The notes under the pieces are model-generated. The model ran no database searches, was not told where the DNA came from, and saw only the letters and a list, made by a program, of their open reading frames with translations. The translations under genes and the position numbers were made by a program. Positions 25,561-33,807 of a stretch of 64,000 nucleotides of DNA are shown piece by piece. Source of the DNA: JANNSX01 sp046348995 (GTDB taxonomy: Bacteria; Pseudomonadota; Alphaproteobacteria; Rhizobiales; Hyphomicrobiaceae); assembly GCA_046348995.1 (NCBI GenBank), contig JAXMDB010000004.1, positions 386,188 to 450,187 of the forward strand, read 5' to 3'. Position 1 is the stretch's first letter, and every line of letters starts with the position of its first letter.

Positions 25561-26469
25561 ATGCAGGGTTCCGTCGACCAGACCTCCGAGAGGCCGGCGT
25601 CCGCGAAGGGCCGGTGGATGACGCCCGAGCCGCGCTCGTGGTGGCGCGTGCTCAAGCGGACAGCGACCGATTTCGTCGACGACCAGATCTTGCTGATCGC
25701 GGCCGGCGTCACCTTCTATGGGCTGCTTGCGCTCATACCCGCGCTTGCCGCGCTCATCGCGCTCTATGGGCTCTTCTTCGATCCGTCCGATGTCGCCCAT
25801 CACGTCAGCATGCTGTCGGGCTTTCTTCCGAGCGAAGCCGTGTCGATCATCGCCGATCAGTCGCAACGGATCGCGGCGCAGAGCAAGAGCACGCTGGGCG
25901 CGGCGTTCGTCATCGGCCTCGCGATCTCGCTCTGGAGCGCCATGTCGGGCGTGACGGCGATCTTCTCCGGCCTCAACGTGGCTTACGGAGAGCGGGAGAA
26001 GCGGTCGTTCGTTTGGCTCTACACGCAGGCGCTGCTGTTCACGCTCGGCGCTCTGGTGTTTCTTCTGCTGGCGCTGGCGGGGCTTGCCGTCGTGCCGGTC
26101 GTCATCGACGTCATCGGCGAGAGCTCGATGCTGACCTCGATCCTCGATATCGGCCGCTGGCCCGCGATGGTGGCGGTTCTCGTCTTCGTCCTCGCCGTGC
26201 TCTATCGCTTCGGCCCGAGCCGCGAGCATCCGCGCTGGCGCTTCATCGTCTTCGGCACGGCGGCGGCGACACTCGGCTGGGTCGCGTTCTCGCTGCTCTT
26301 CAGCTGGTATGTGACGAACATCGCCAGCTACAATCGCACCTACGGCTCGCTCGGCGCGCTGATCGCCTTCATGACGTGGATGTGGCTCTCGACGACGATC
26401 GTGCTGCTCGGCGCCGAGCTCAACGCGAAGGTCGAGTCGGAGACGCGCAGGGTCAAGCCGGCGGAATGA
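25561..26469 (+). CDS. YihY/BrkB family inner-membrane protein
   Basis: The 302-residue protein has about six membrane segments after a short cytoplasmic N-terminus: near residues 45-70, 110-130, 150-185, 200-220, 230-255 and 265-285. Family marks are ILLIAAGVTFYGLLALIPALA and, near the end, SYNRTYGSLGALIAFMTWMW followed by LLGAELNA. YihY/BrkB proteins are widespread; their function is unsettled and the old RNase BN name is wrong. The start is uncertain: ATG at 25561 is used, with 25489 and 25618 possible. Its 3' end overlaps the convergent GST gene by 17 bases. Confidence 0.88.
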   Translation: MQGSVDQTSERPASAKGRWMTPEPRSWWRVLKRTATDFVDDQILLIAAGVTFYGLLALIPALAALIALYGLFFDPSDVAHHVSMLSGFLPSEAVSIIADQSQRIAAQSKSTLGAAFVIGLAISLWSAMSGVTAIFSGLNVAYGEREKRSFVWLYTQALLFTLGALVFLLLALAGLAVVPVVIDVIGESSMLTSILDIGRWPAMVAVLVFVLAVLYRFGPSREHPRWRFIVFGTAAATLGWVAFSLLFSWYVTNIASYNRTYGSLGALIAFMTWMWLSTTIVLLGAELNAKVESETRRVKPAE

Positions 26470-27079
26470 ACGGCTGGCTGATCTCGCGGAAGACGGGGAG
26501 CGCCTCGCAACGATCGCAGTGCGCCTTCAGCGCCGGAAGCTTCGACCAATCGATCAGATTTTGATGCACGTCGCTCGCAAAGCGAAGGGCGACAGCAACC
26601 GCGATATCCGCGTGGCCGATGCGGTCGCCGAACCAGTAGGGTGTCGAGCGGCCCGCGCGATCCGTCTCCAGCGCGGCGAGCGTTCCGAGCAACTGGCCCC
26701 GGCAGCGCTCGGCCCACACATCCGAGATCGTCTCGTGCAGGCGTTTCTCGTAGAACAGACTGACGGCTTTCTCCGCGAGCCCCATGCCGAGGGCGGCAAT
26801 CCGCAGGGCCTGATGGCGCAAAGGCTCTGAAGCAGGGGACAAGCGCTCTGGCTCGGGCATCCGATGATCGAGATAGTCGAGAATAGTCGCACTATCGACG
26901 AGCACGGTGCCGTCGTCGGTGACGAAGGTCGGCACCCGGACGAGCGGATTGAGCGGCCGGATCTTCTCCGCGTCCCCAAACACCGACCACGGCCGATGCT
27001 CGAACGGCATGCCGTAGAGCTTGAGCGCGATGCCGGCGCGGCGGACGAAGGGGGAATCGTATTGGCCGATGAGGATCAC
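26453..27079 (-). CDS. Glutathione S-transferase family protein
   Basis: The 208-residue protein has an N-terminal thioredoxin-like domain (ILIGQYDSPFVRRAGIALKL, with S9 as likely glutathione-activating residue, cis-proline in VRVPTFV and DSATILDYLD). An all-helical C-terminal domain ends near FREISQPFIPPA. The start is GTG at 27079, whose last two bases form part of the TGA of the upstream caspase-like gene, a four-base overlap that predicts translational coupling. The GST therefore probably shares a transcript with the caspase-like gene, an unusual pairing. Confidence 0.85.
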   Translation of the reverse strand: MILIGQYDSPFVRRAGIALKLYGMPFEHRPWSVFGDAEKIRPLNPLVRVPTFVTDDGTVLVDSATILDYLDHRMPEPERLSPASEPLRHQALRIAALGMGLAEKAVSLFYEKRLHETISDVWAERCRGQLLGTLAALETDRAGRSTPYWFGDRIGHADIAVAVALRFASDVHQNLIDWSKLPALKAHCDRCEALPVFREISQPFIPPA

Positions 27080-28464
27080 GGACAGCCCTTCTCGGATTCC
27101 ACCTGCTTGATGGTGATCGTGTTCGCTTTCTCGGTCTTGTTGAGGATGCTCTGGCTCGACGTGGTGCAGTCGGCGTTGTCGAAGAAGGATTGGCCCTTGG
27201 CGCTCGTGAAGCAGTAGCCGCGCCGATCGAACATCTCGTTGCGGGCGACCCACAGCTCGTCGCAGCTCAAGTTGTAAAGCTCATCCACGCTCAGGCGGCG
27301 CTTGCCTGAATCGGGGAACATCCGCTGGATTTGCCGTGCCGACGGAATGACGGCCTGCTCCTCTCCTTGCGGCTCCGGAGCTTGCTGCTCTTGTTGTTGC
27401 TGCTGTTGCTGCGCCGCCGCGGCGGCCTCCGCCTCGGCTTGCGCCTGAGCCGCCAACGCGGCCTGCTTCTGCGCCTCCGCGGCCTCGGCATCGGCCAGCC
27501 GCTTCTTGGCCTCGGCCGCAAAGCGTCCGCTCGGGAACTCGTCGAGATAGGCCTGATAGGCCGCCGCATTTCCCGACGTCTCGATGGCGACCCAGACGGC
27601 ATAGTCCTTGGCGGCAGCGGTGGCCGTGTCGCCCGAGCCGGTCGTCCCGCCGGCACCGGTCCCGGTCGTGGTCGCCTCGGATTGCGCCTCGCCCGTCGAT
27701 ACTTCGGTGCCGCCGCCGGATGCGAGCAGGAAATCACCCGTGATCGACGAGAGATCCCACGGCGTCTGCTGACCCTCGGTCGACTTGAGCACCTCGACGC
27801 GCGCCTGCCGGAACACGAGCTCGATCGGCTTGCCGGTCTCGCCCTTCATCGCTTGAGAAAGCGCCTCGGCATAGGGGCTGTTGTCGCCGGTGCCGTCGAG
27901 CGCCACCTCGCCGGGCGACGTCGAGTAGGCGATCAGCGTGCCAGTCGGGGCGCGCACGATGGCGAGGCCCCGCGCGGCCGACCGCGACGCCGCCGGGAAC
28001 GGGTTGTTGCGGCAGGCATCCAGCACCACGATCTTGATGCGGCTCTGCGCCTCGTTCATCGTCGCCAGGAAATCGTTGACGTCGACGCCCTCGATGCCGA
28101 TCTCGGTCTCGTCCTGCAGATTGGCGTCGACGGGAATGAGGTAGTTTTCCCCCGCAACCTGGATGGCGTGCCCGGCGTAGTAGAACAGCCCGACCGAATC
28201 CGACGCCCGGAGCGCCCGGCCGAACTCGAGCATCGCCTTCTTCATCGCCTTGGCGTCGAGATCGGTGGCAAGCGTCACCTTGAACCCGAGACCTTCGAGC
28301 GTTCCCGCCATCAGCTTGCCGTCGGCGACCGGGTTCTTCAGCGGCGAGGTGTTCTGATAGGCGCCGTTGGCGATGATGAGCGCGATGCGACTCTCAGCGT
28401 GGGCCGGCGTTTCCCAACCTAGCACTGAGACCAGCAGAACCAGCAGGCTCGACAGACGGCGCAT
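27076..28464 (-). CDS. Caspase-like (peptidase C14) secreted protein with YARHG C-terminal domain
   Basis: The 462-residue precursor starts with a signal peptide (residues 1-23, ending PAHA). The caspase-fold domain (about 25-245) opens RIALIIANGAYQN. It has the catalytic His in FYYAGHAIQ (H99) and Cys in VVLDACRNNPF (C151), so it is probably an active metacaspase-like protease. A Gly/Thr/Ala linker, an Ala/Glu/Gln coiled segment with a poly-Gln run (about 380-395) and a Cys-containing YARHG-type domain (LSCDELWVARNEMFDRRGYC) follow. The ATG at 28464 is chosen for the signal peptide. Its stop overlaps the GST start. Periplasmic or outer location is inferred; the target is unknown. Confidence 0.88.
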   Translation of the reverse strand: MRRLSSLLVLLVSVLGWETPAHAESRIALIIANGAYQNTSPLKNPVADGKLMAGTLEGLGFKVTLATDLDAKAMKKAMLEFGRALRASDSVGLFYYAGHAIQVAGENYLIPVDANLQDETEIGIEGVDVNDFLATMNEAQSRIKIVVLDACRNNPFPAASRSAARGLAIVRAPTGTLIAYSTSPGEVALDGTGDNSPYAEALSQAMKGETGKPIELVFRQARVEVLKSTEGQQTPWDLSSITGDFLLASGGGTEVSTGEAQSEATTTGTGAGGTTGSGDTATAAAKDYAVWVAIETSGNAAAYQAYLDEFPSGRFAAEAKKRLADAEAAEAQKQAALAAQAQAEAEAAAAAQQQQQQQEQQAPEPQGEEQAVIPSARQIQRMFPDSGKRRLSVDELYNLSCDELWVARNEMFDRRGYCFTSAKGQSFFDNADCTTSSQSILNKTEKANTITIKQVESEKGCP

Positions 28465-28601
28465 GAGGTCAGGCTCCGATCGCTTCTCGATTTTCGGGCT
28501 CAATCTCGGCAAGGACAAGCCTACATTCAAGCCGAATTCCGTGTATTTATGAAGACCCTGCCCGTTGCCCGCCCATTCGGCCAATGTCTTGTGAGGACCG
28601 T

Positions 28602-29396
28602 ATGCGATTTGCGAGAGTCGTCGCCCTGTTGACGCTTGCCGCCGTCATGTCCGCGACGGCCCTCGCCGCCGAGCCGGACCCGCGCATCGCGGCGCTGATC
28701 GCGGCCTATCCGGACGTCATCAAGGCGCAGGAGGGCAACGATCTCGTGCTCGCCGACGGCACGAAATTCGTCATCGACGACGGGCGCGGCAAGAAGCCGT
28801 TCGAGACCTTGCTCGACGAGCCCGACATCGACGACCAGTTCTATGTGCCCTACCAGCTCGGCAACAAAGGCTTCCCACCCGGCGTCGACGAGGATCCCGG
28901 CCGCGTGCGCTTCGAGCCCTTGTTCAAGAAGATGTATGGGGACTGCGAGAAGGGCGAGGTGAAGGCGAAGCTCGTGACCGTGAAATGGCTGCCCAAGCAC
29001 AAGGGTGGCAGCGTCGAGGTGAATTCCGCAAACGGGCTCGCCAAGGCCTTGGAAGCGGTGTCGGCCGAGCTCGACGAGATGGACGGCAAGTTTATCCGCT
29101 ATCTGAAGCCCTCGGCCGGCACCTACAATTGCCGCGTCATCGCCGGCACGAAGCGCATGAGCATGCACGCGTATGCCGCTGCCATCGACATCAACACGAA
29201 GGTGTCGGACTATTGGCGCTGGGCGAAACCAGCCAAGGACGGCACCTACCCCTACAAGAACCAGGTCCCGATCGAGATCGTCGACGTGTTCGAGAAGCAC
29301 GGCTTCATCTGGGGCGGCAAGTGGTACCACTACGACACGATGCATTTCGAATACCGGCCGGAGCTGATCGCGCTCGGCAAAGCAGCAGCACAGTGA
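28602..29396 (+). CDS. M15-family zinc peptidase (VanY/L,D- or D,D-carboxypeptidase type)
   Basis: The 264-residue precursor has a signal peptide (MRFARVVALLTLAAVMSATA). The zinc site is shown by MSMHAYAAAIDIN (S-x-H-x(6)-D pattern, near residues 187-199) and by WYHYDTMHFEYRPEL (H-x-x-x-x-H-F-E) near the end. Such enzymes cleave D-Ala-D-Ala or peptide cross-links in peptidoglycan in the periplasm. The ATG at 28602 follows GAGGACC. It is divergent from the caspase-like gene and seven bases upstream of the amidase. Confidence 0.88.
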   Translation: MRFARVVALLTLAAVMSATALAAEPDPRIAALIAAYPDVIKAQEGNDLVLADGTKFVIDDGRGKKPFETLLDEPDIDDQFYVPYQLGNKGFPPGVDEDPGRVRFEPLFKKMYGDCEKGEVKAKLVTVKWLPKHKGGSVEVNSANGLAKALEAVSAELDEMDGKFIRYLKPSAGTYNCRVIAGTKRMSMHAYAAAIDINTKVSDYWRWAKPAKDGTYPYKNQVPIEIVDVFEKHGFIWGGKWYHYDTMHFEYRPELIALGKAAAQ

Positions 29397-29403
29397 GACC
29401 TTG

Positions 29404-30858
29404 ATGACAGATCTTGCAGACCTCTCCGCCGTCGAGCTTCGCCGTCTGATCGGCCTGAAGCAGGTATCGCCCGTCGAGGTGATGAAGGCCTCCCTCGCGC
29501 GCATCGAGCACGTGAACCACGCGGTGAATGCCGTCGTGACGCTCGATGCCGAGGCGGGGCTCGCCAGCGCCAAGCGCGCCGAGGACGCCGTGATGTCGGG
29601 CGAGGAGCTCGATGTGCTGCACGGGCTGCCGGTCGCCGTGAAGGACCTCGAGAACACGGCCGGCATGCGCTCGACTCAAGGGTCGCTGCTCTATGAGAAT
29701 TTCGTGCCGCAGGACGACGATGCGATGGTCGCGAACGTCCGCCAAGCCGGCGGCATCGTGTTCGCCAAAACCAATACGCCCGAGTTCGGCGCGGGAGCGA
29801 ATACGACGAACCGCGTCTTTGGTCCGACGGGAAACCCATTCAATCCGGTGCTGACCTCGGCGGGCTCCTCGGGCGGCTCGGCCGTCGTGCTCGCGACCGG
29901 CATGTCGCCGCTCGCCACAGGCTCCGACATGGGTGGCAGTCTCAGAACGCCCGCGGGCTTTTGCGGCGTCGTCGGCTTCCGCCCGTCGCCCGGTCTCGTG
30001 CCGGATGCGTCCTCGACCGCGGCGCTCGTACCGTTCGGCGTGCTCGGACCGATGGGACGCACCGTCGAGGATGCGTATCTGCTGCTGCGCGCACAGATCG
30101 ACTACGACCTGCGCGATCCCTTCTCGAGCCCGGCGGCGCTCGGCGCACCCGATCGCTTGGGCAGCGTCGATCTGTCGGCGATCCGCGCCGCCTTCTCGCC
30201 CGATCTCGGCAAGGCGCCCGTCGATCGCGGCATTCGCGAAACCTTCCTCAAGCGCACGAAACTTTTCTCTCACGTCTTCCGCTCGGCGGAATGGGAGGAG
30301 CCCGGCTTCCCCGACGTGCACGAGGTGTTCGAGGTGCTGCGCGCCATTGGCTTCGTCGCGGCCTACGAGAATGCATTGGCGACCAAGCGCGACCGGCTCA
30401 ACCGCTTCGTCATCGACGGCACCGAGCGCGGACTCAAATACACGATGGCCGACGTCGCCCGCGCGTACGCCAAGCAGACCATCCTCTATCGCAACTTCCT
30501 CGACTTCTTCGACGATCACGACGTGCTGATTTGCCCAGCGGCGACCGTCTCGCCGTTCCCGCACGCCGAGCCCTACGTGAAGGAGATCAATGGGGAGGCG
30601 CTTTCCAACTACACGAGTTGGCTCGCGCTCGCCTATTGCCCGACGATGGCGCTGGCGGCGAGCTGCGTCATCCCCTGCGGCCTCGATCACAAGGGCCTGC
30701 CTTTCGGCATCCAGGTGGTCGGGCCGAAGGGCAGCGATCTCCTGGTGCTCGAGGTCGCGCATGCGCTCGAGCAGGTGCTGGCCGGGAGCCCCGAGACGAA
30801 GCGGCCGGTGCCGGATTTGGGGAAGCTCAAAAGCGCACCCAAGCTCGGATTGGCTTGA
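29404..30858 (+). CDS. Amidase signature family enzyme
   Basis: This 484-residue protein carries the Ser-cisSer-Lys triad of the amidase signature: Lys in PVAVKDLENTAG (about K80), cis-Ser in SAGSSGGSA (about S156) and nucleophile Ser in SDMGGSLRTPAG (about S180). It hydrolyses amide bonds; the substrate is not fixed by sequence. GatA is unlikely because gatB and gatC are absent. The ATG at 29404 is preferred over the overlapping TTG at 29401. It follows the M15 peptidase closely, so co-transcription is likely. Confidence 0.9.
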   Translation: MTDLADLSAVELRRLIGLKQVSPVEVMKASLARIEHVNHAVNAVVTLDAEAGLASAKRAEDAVMSGEELDVLHGLPVAVKDLENTAGMRSTQGSLLYENFVPQDDDAMVANVRQAGGIVFAKTNTPEFGAGANTTNRVFGPTGNPFNPVLTSAGSSGGSAVVLATGMSPLATGSDMGGSLRTPAGFCGVVGFRPSPGLVPDASSTAALVPFGVLGPMGRTVEDAYLLLRAQIDYDLRDPFSSPAALGAPDRLGSVDLSAIRAAFSPDLGKAPVDRGIRETFLKRTKLFSHVFRSAEWEEPGFPDVHEVFEVLRAIGFVAAYENALATKRDRLNRFVIDGTERGLKYTMADVARAYAKQTILYRNFLDFFDDHDVLICPAATVSPFPHAEPYVKEINGEALSNYTSWLALAYCPTMALAASCVIPCGLDHKGLPFGIQVVGPKGSDLLVLEVAHALEQVLAGSPETKRPVPDLGKLKSAPKLGLA

Positions 30859-30860
30859 TG

Positions 30861-31048
30861 CGGTCGGCCTCCGGCCGAAGCCTCACGCTGGATCCCCATC
30901 CGTCGCTCGCGGTGCTCGCTTGGATGAGGATGACGGAAGGGGCGTATTTTTTCCGCAGCCTCCCCCGTCATCCTCACGCGCGAGCGCGAAGCGCGTAGCA
31001 AGCGTGGGGATCCAGCGTGAGACTTCGGCCGAAGGCCGTCCGACTCCC
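30861..31048. repeat. Large imperfect inverted repeat
   Basis: The whole gap between the convergent amidase and pyrG genes is a two-armed palindrome. CCTCACGCTGGATCCCCA near 30889 is matched by TGGGGATCCAGCGTGAG near 31007. GGCCTCCGGCCGAAG pairs with CTTCGGCCGAAGGCC, and GATGAGGATGACGG with CCGTCATCCTCA. The loop holds a short T-run. It could end transcription from both sides. No coding signal is present. Confidence 0.75.
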
Positions 31049-31050
31049 GA

Positions 31051-32679
31051 CTACACCAACCTCGACTGCTCCACCGCCGCGCCGATGAAGCTGCGGAACA
31101 GCGGGTGCGGATCGAAGGGGCGGCTCTTGAGCTCGGGGTGGAACTGCACGCCGATGAACCACGGATGGTCGGGATACTCGACCGTCTCCGGCAACAGCCC
31201 GTCCGGCGACATGCCGCTGAAGATCAGCCCCGCCTTCTCCAGCCGCTCGCGATAGTGCGTGTTGACCTCGTAGCGGTGGCGATGGCGCTCGGAAATCTCC
31301 GTCGAGCCGTAGATCGCGGCGATCTTCGAGTTGCCCGAGAGCCTCGCCTCGAAGGCGCCGAGCCGCATCGTGCCGCCCAAATCACCGCCCGCGCGGCGCT
31401 TCTCCAATTGATCGCCCTTCATCCACTCCGTCATCTCGCCGACGACCGGCTCCTTCGTCGGGCCGAACTCGGTGGATGACGCCTTCTCGATGCCGACCAG
31501 ACTGCGGGCGGCCTCGAGGCAGGCCATCTGCATGCCGAAGCAGATGCCGAAATACGGCACCTTGCGCTCGCGCGCGAATTTGGCCGCGAGGATCTTGCCT
31601 TCCGTGCCGCGCTCGCCGAAGCCGCCCGGCACGAGGATGCCGTCGACATGCTCCAATGCCGGCGCCGGATCGTTGCGCTCGAAGATCTCGGAATCGATCC
31701 AGTCGAGCTTCACCTTCACGTTGTTGGCGATACCGCCGTGGACGAGCGCCTCGATCAGCGACTTGTAGGCGTCCTTCAAGCTCGTGTACTTGCCGACGAC
31801 GGCGATCGTGACCTCGCCCTCCGGGTGCTTCACGCGATGGCCGATCTCCTCCCAGCGCGAGAGGTTGGGCTCGGGCGCATCCGTGATGCCGAAGGCAGCG
31901 AGCACCTCGCGATCGAGACCTTCCTTGTGATAGGCGATCGGCACGTCGTAGATCGACGACACATCCAAGGCCTGGATCACCGCGCTCTCGCGCACGTTGC
32001 AGAACAGCGCGATTTTCTTGCGCTCGGACTTCGGCACCTGCCGGTCGCAGCGGCAGAGCAGCACGTCGGGCTGGATGCCGATCGAGCGCAGCTCTTTGAC
32101 CGAGTGCTGCGTCGGCTTGGTCTTCAGCTCGCCCGCTGCCGGAATGTAGGGGATCAGCGTCAGGTGGATGAAGATCGACTCCCCGCGCGGCAGATCATTC
32201 CTGAGCTGCCTAATGGCCTCGAAGAACGGCAGCCCCTCGATGTCGCCCACCGTGCCGCCGATCTCGACCAGCACGAAGTCGACATCGTCGTTGCCGGTGC
32301 GCACGAAATTCTTGATGTGGTCGGTGACGTGCGGAATGACCTGAACGGTGCCGCCCAGGTAATCGCCGCGCCGCTCCTTGGCGAGGATCTCCTGGTAGAT
32401 GCGCCCGGTCGTGATGTTGTCCGACTTCTTAGCCGAGACGCCGGTGAAGCGCTCGTAGTGGCCGAGATCGAGATCGGTCTCCGCGCCGTCGTCGGTGACG
32501 AACACCTCGCCGTGCTGATAGGGGCTCATGGTCCCCGGATCGACGTTGAGATAGGGATCGAGCTTCCGCAAACGCACGCGATAGCCACGCGCTTGCAGAA
32601 GGGCTCCGAGAGCCGCCGAGGCCAGGCCTTTTCCAAGAGAGGAGACCACGCCGCCGGTGATGAAGATGTACCGCGCCAT
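31051..32679 (-). CDS. pyrG: CTP synthase
   Basis: The 542-residue enzyme has the standard length. It aminates UTP to CTP using glutamine and ATP. The N-terminal synthetase domain opens MARYIFITGGVVSSLGKGLA (P-loop-like), with CTP/UTP site marks EIGGTVGDIE and YLGGTVQVIPHVT. The C-terminal class I glutaminase domain has the nucleophile in YFGICFGMQMACLEA and its partner His/Glu in GVQFHPELKSRP. It lies downstream of secG on the same strand, separated by about 145 bases that hold a small CGCACC/GGTGCG hairpin. Confidence 0.98.
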   Translation of the reverse strand: MARYIFITGGVVSSLGKGLASAALGALLQARGYRVRLRKLDPYLNVDPGTMSPYQHGEVFVTDDGAETDLDLGHYERFTGVSAKKSDNITTGRIYQEILAKERRGDYLGGTVQVIPHVTDHIKNFVRTGNDDVDFVLVEIGGTVGDIEGLPFFEAIRQLRNDLPRGESIFIHLTLIPYIPAAGELKTKPTQHSVKELRSIGIQPDVLLCRCDRQVPKSERKKIALFCNVRESAVIQALDVSSIYDVPIAYHKEGLDREVLAAFGITDAPEPNLSRWEEIGHRVKHPEGEVTIAVVGKYTSLKDAYKSLIEALVHGGIANNVKVKLDWIDSEIFERNDPAPALEHVDGILVPGGFGERGTEGKILAAKFARERKVPYFGICFGMQMACLEAARSLVGIEKASSTEFGPTKEPVVGEMTEWMKGDQLEKRRAGGDLGGTMRLGAFEARLSGNSKIAAIYGSTEISERHRHRYEVNTHYRERLEKAGLIFSGMSPDGLLPETVEYPDHPWFIGVQFHPELKSRPFDPHPLFRSFIGAAVEQSRLV

Positions 32680-32825
32680 GGGCCTCGACCCTACATCAGG
32701 TCCCCACGATTCGGTTATCTAAAAATGGCGCGGCGAGGGGGCGCACCCGAAAGGTGCGATTCTTTGTAGATCAAGGGTTAAGGCGGGCTGGTAAAGAGCC
32801 CGAATCTGCGCCTTGCCGCTTCCGG

Positions 32826-33245
32826 TCACTGCGACTGGGGGGCGCTCGGCGTCGTCGTCCCGCCGCTGCTCGTGCCGGAGGTGGTGCCACCCGTGGTCGT
32901 GCCGCCGGAGGTCGTCGTGCCACCCGTCGTGGTGCCGGAGGTCGAGCCGCCCGTGGTCGTGCCGCCGGTCTCGGTTGTGCCCGTGCCCTTGTTGAGCTGG
33001 TCGATCAGCGAGGTCGGACGGCCCGCGCCCGCAAGAATGGAGAGCAGCAGGCTCGTCAGGAAGAAGCCCGTCGCCAGGATGGCCGTCGTGCGCGTCAGCA
33101 GGTTGGCCTTGCCGCGCCCCGTCATGAAGCCACCGCCGCCACCGCCACCGATGCCGAGCGCGCCGCCTTCGGAGCGCTGGATGAGAACGACACCGACAAG
33201 CGTCGCGGCAATCATGAGGTGGATGACAAGCAAAACGGTCGTCAT
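32826..33245 (-). CDS. secG: Preprotein translocase subunit SecG with a Thr/Gly-rich tail
   Basis: This 139-residue protein has two membrane helices (residues about 3-22 and 52-75) and the conserved cytoplasmic loop VLIQRSEGGALGIGGG, which matches SecG of the SecYEG channel. From about residue 85 the protein has a low-complexity tail of Gly, Thr and Ser repeats (GGTTTGG type) ending PSAPQSQ, longer than in E. coli SecG (110 residues). The ATG at 33245 gives the usual N-terminus. It lies upstream of pyrG, a common alphaproteobacterial order. Confidence 0.95.
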   Translation of the reverse strand: MTTVLLVIHLMIAATLVGVVLIQRSEGGALGIGGGGGGGFMTGRGKANLLTRTTAILATGFFLTSLLLSILAGAGRPTSLIDQLNKGTGTTETGGTTTGGSTSGTTTGGTTTSGGTTTGGTTSGTSSGGTTTPSAPQSQ

Positions 33246-33314
33246 GTGAGATCCTGGTCTGGTGGGAGGCGCCCTCTCATACACGAGGCGGGCCCGAGTG
33301 GCCAGAGGGGCGGC

Positions 33315-33761
33315 CTATTCCGTCTTCGTGACGGCTGCCGCGGGCACGGGGGGCGTCGCCTCCGCGGCCTTCCGCTTCTTTTTCTTTTTCGGCTTGGCGG
33401 CGGGCTGAGCGGCGGCCTTGGCCGGCGGCTTGGCGGCAGGCGCCGCCTCCGGCACCTTGGCCTCGGGCTCGGCGAGCTCGGGAACGGACACGACCACGAG
33501 GCTCGGGCAGCGGAACGCCACCTGCTCCTCGATCTCGATGTACTGCTTGACGACCGCGAGACGGGCCATCGTCAGATTGGCCTTGGCCCATTCGGGCCCC
33601 TTGGCGATGTCGTCCTTGATGCCCTGCAGCTCGAGCTGCTTTTGCTGGGCGTCGAGGTCTTTGCACACCGCCTCGTCGAGGGGCGCGGACATCGCCGGCG
33701 CGAGCCCGAAGGCAACGAGCACGGCCACACTTGCGGCGACTGACTTGACGGCAAAACGCAC
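33315..33761 (-). CDS. Small secreted Ala/Lys-rich protein, unknown function
   Basis: This 148-residue precursor has a signal peptide (residues 1-25, ending PAMS). Residues 26-90 form a compact helical part with two cysteines (VCKDLDAQQ and FRCPSLV), and the rest is an Ala/Pro/Lys tail with a run of lysines (KPKKKKKRKAAE) that may bind DNA, peptidoglycan or acidic polymers. I do not recognise a named family. It lies between secG and the AsmA-like gene on the same strand. Confidence 0.7.
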   Translation of the reverse strand: MRFAVKSVAASVAVLVAFGLAPAMSAPLDEAVCKDLDAQQKQLELQGIKDDIAKGPEWAKANLTMARLAVVKQYIEIEEQVAFRCPSLVVVSVPELAEPEAKVPEAAPAAKPPAKAAAQPAAKPKKKKKRKAAEATPPVPAAAVTKTE

Positions 33762-33807
33762 GGGTCACGCTCCCTTCAACGGCGGGCACATTAGGGGGAC
33801 GGCCCTG

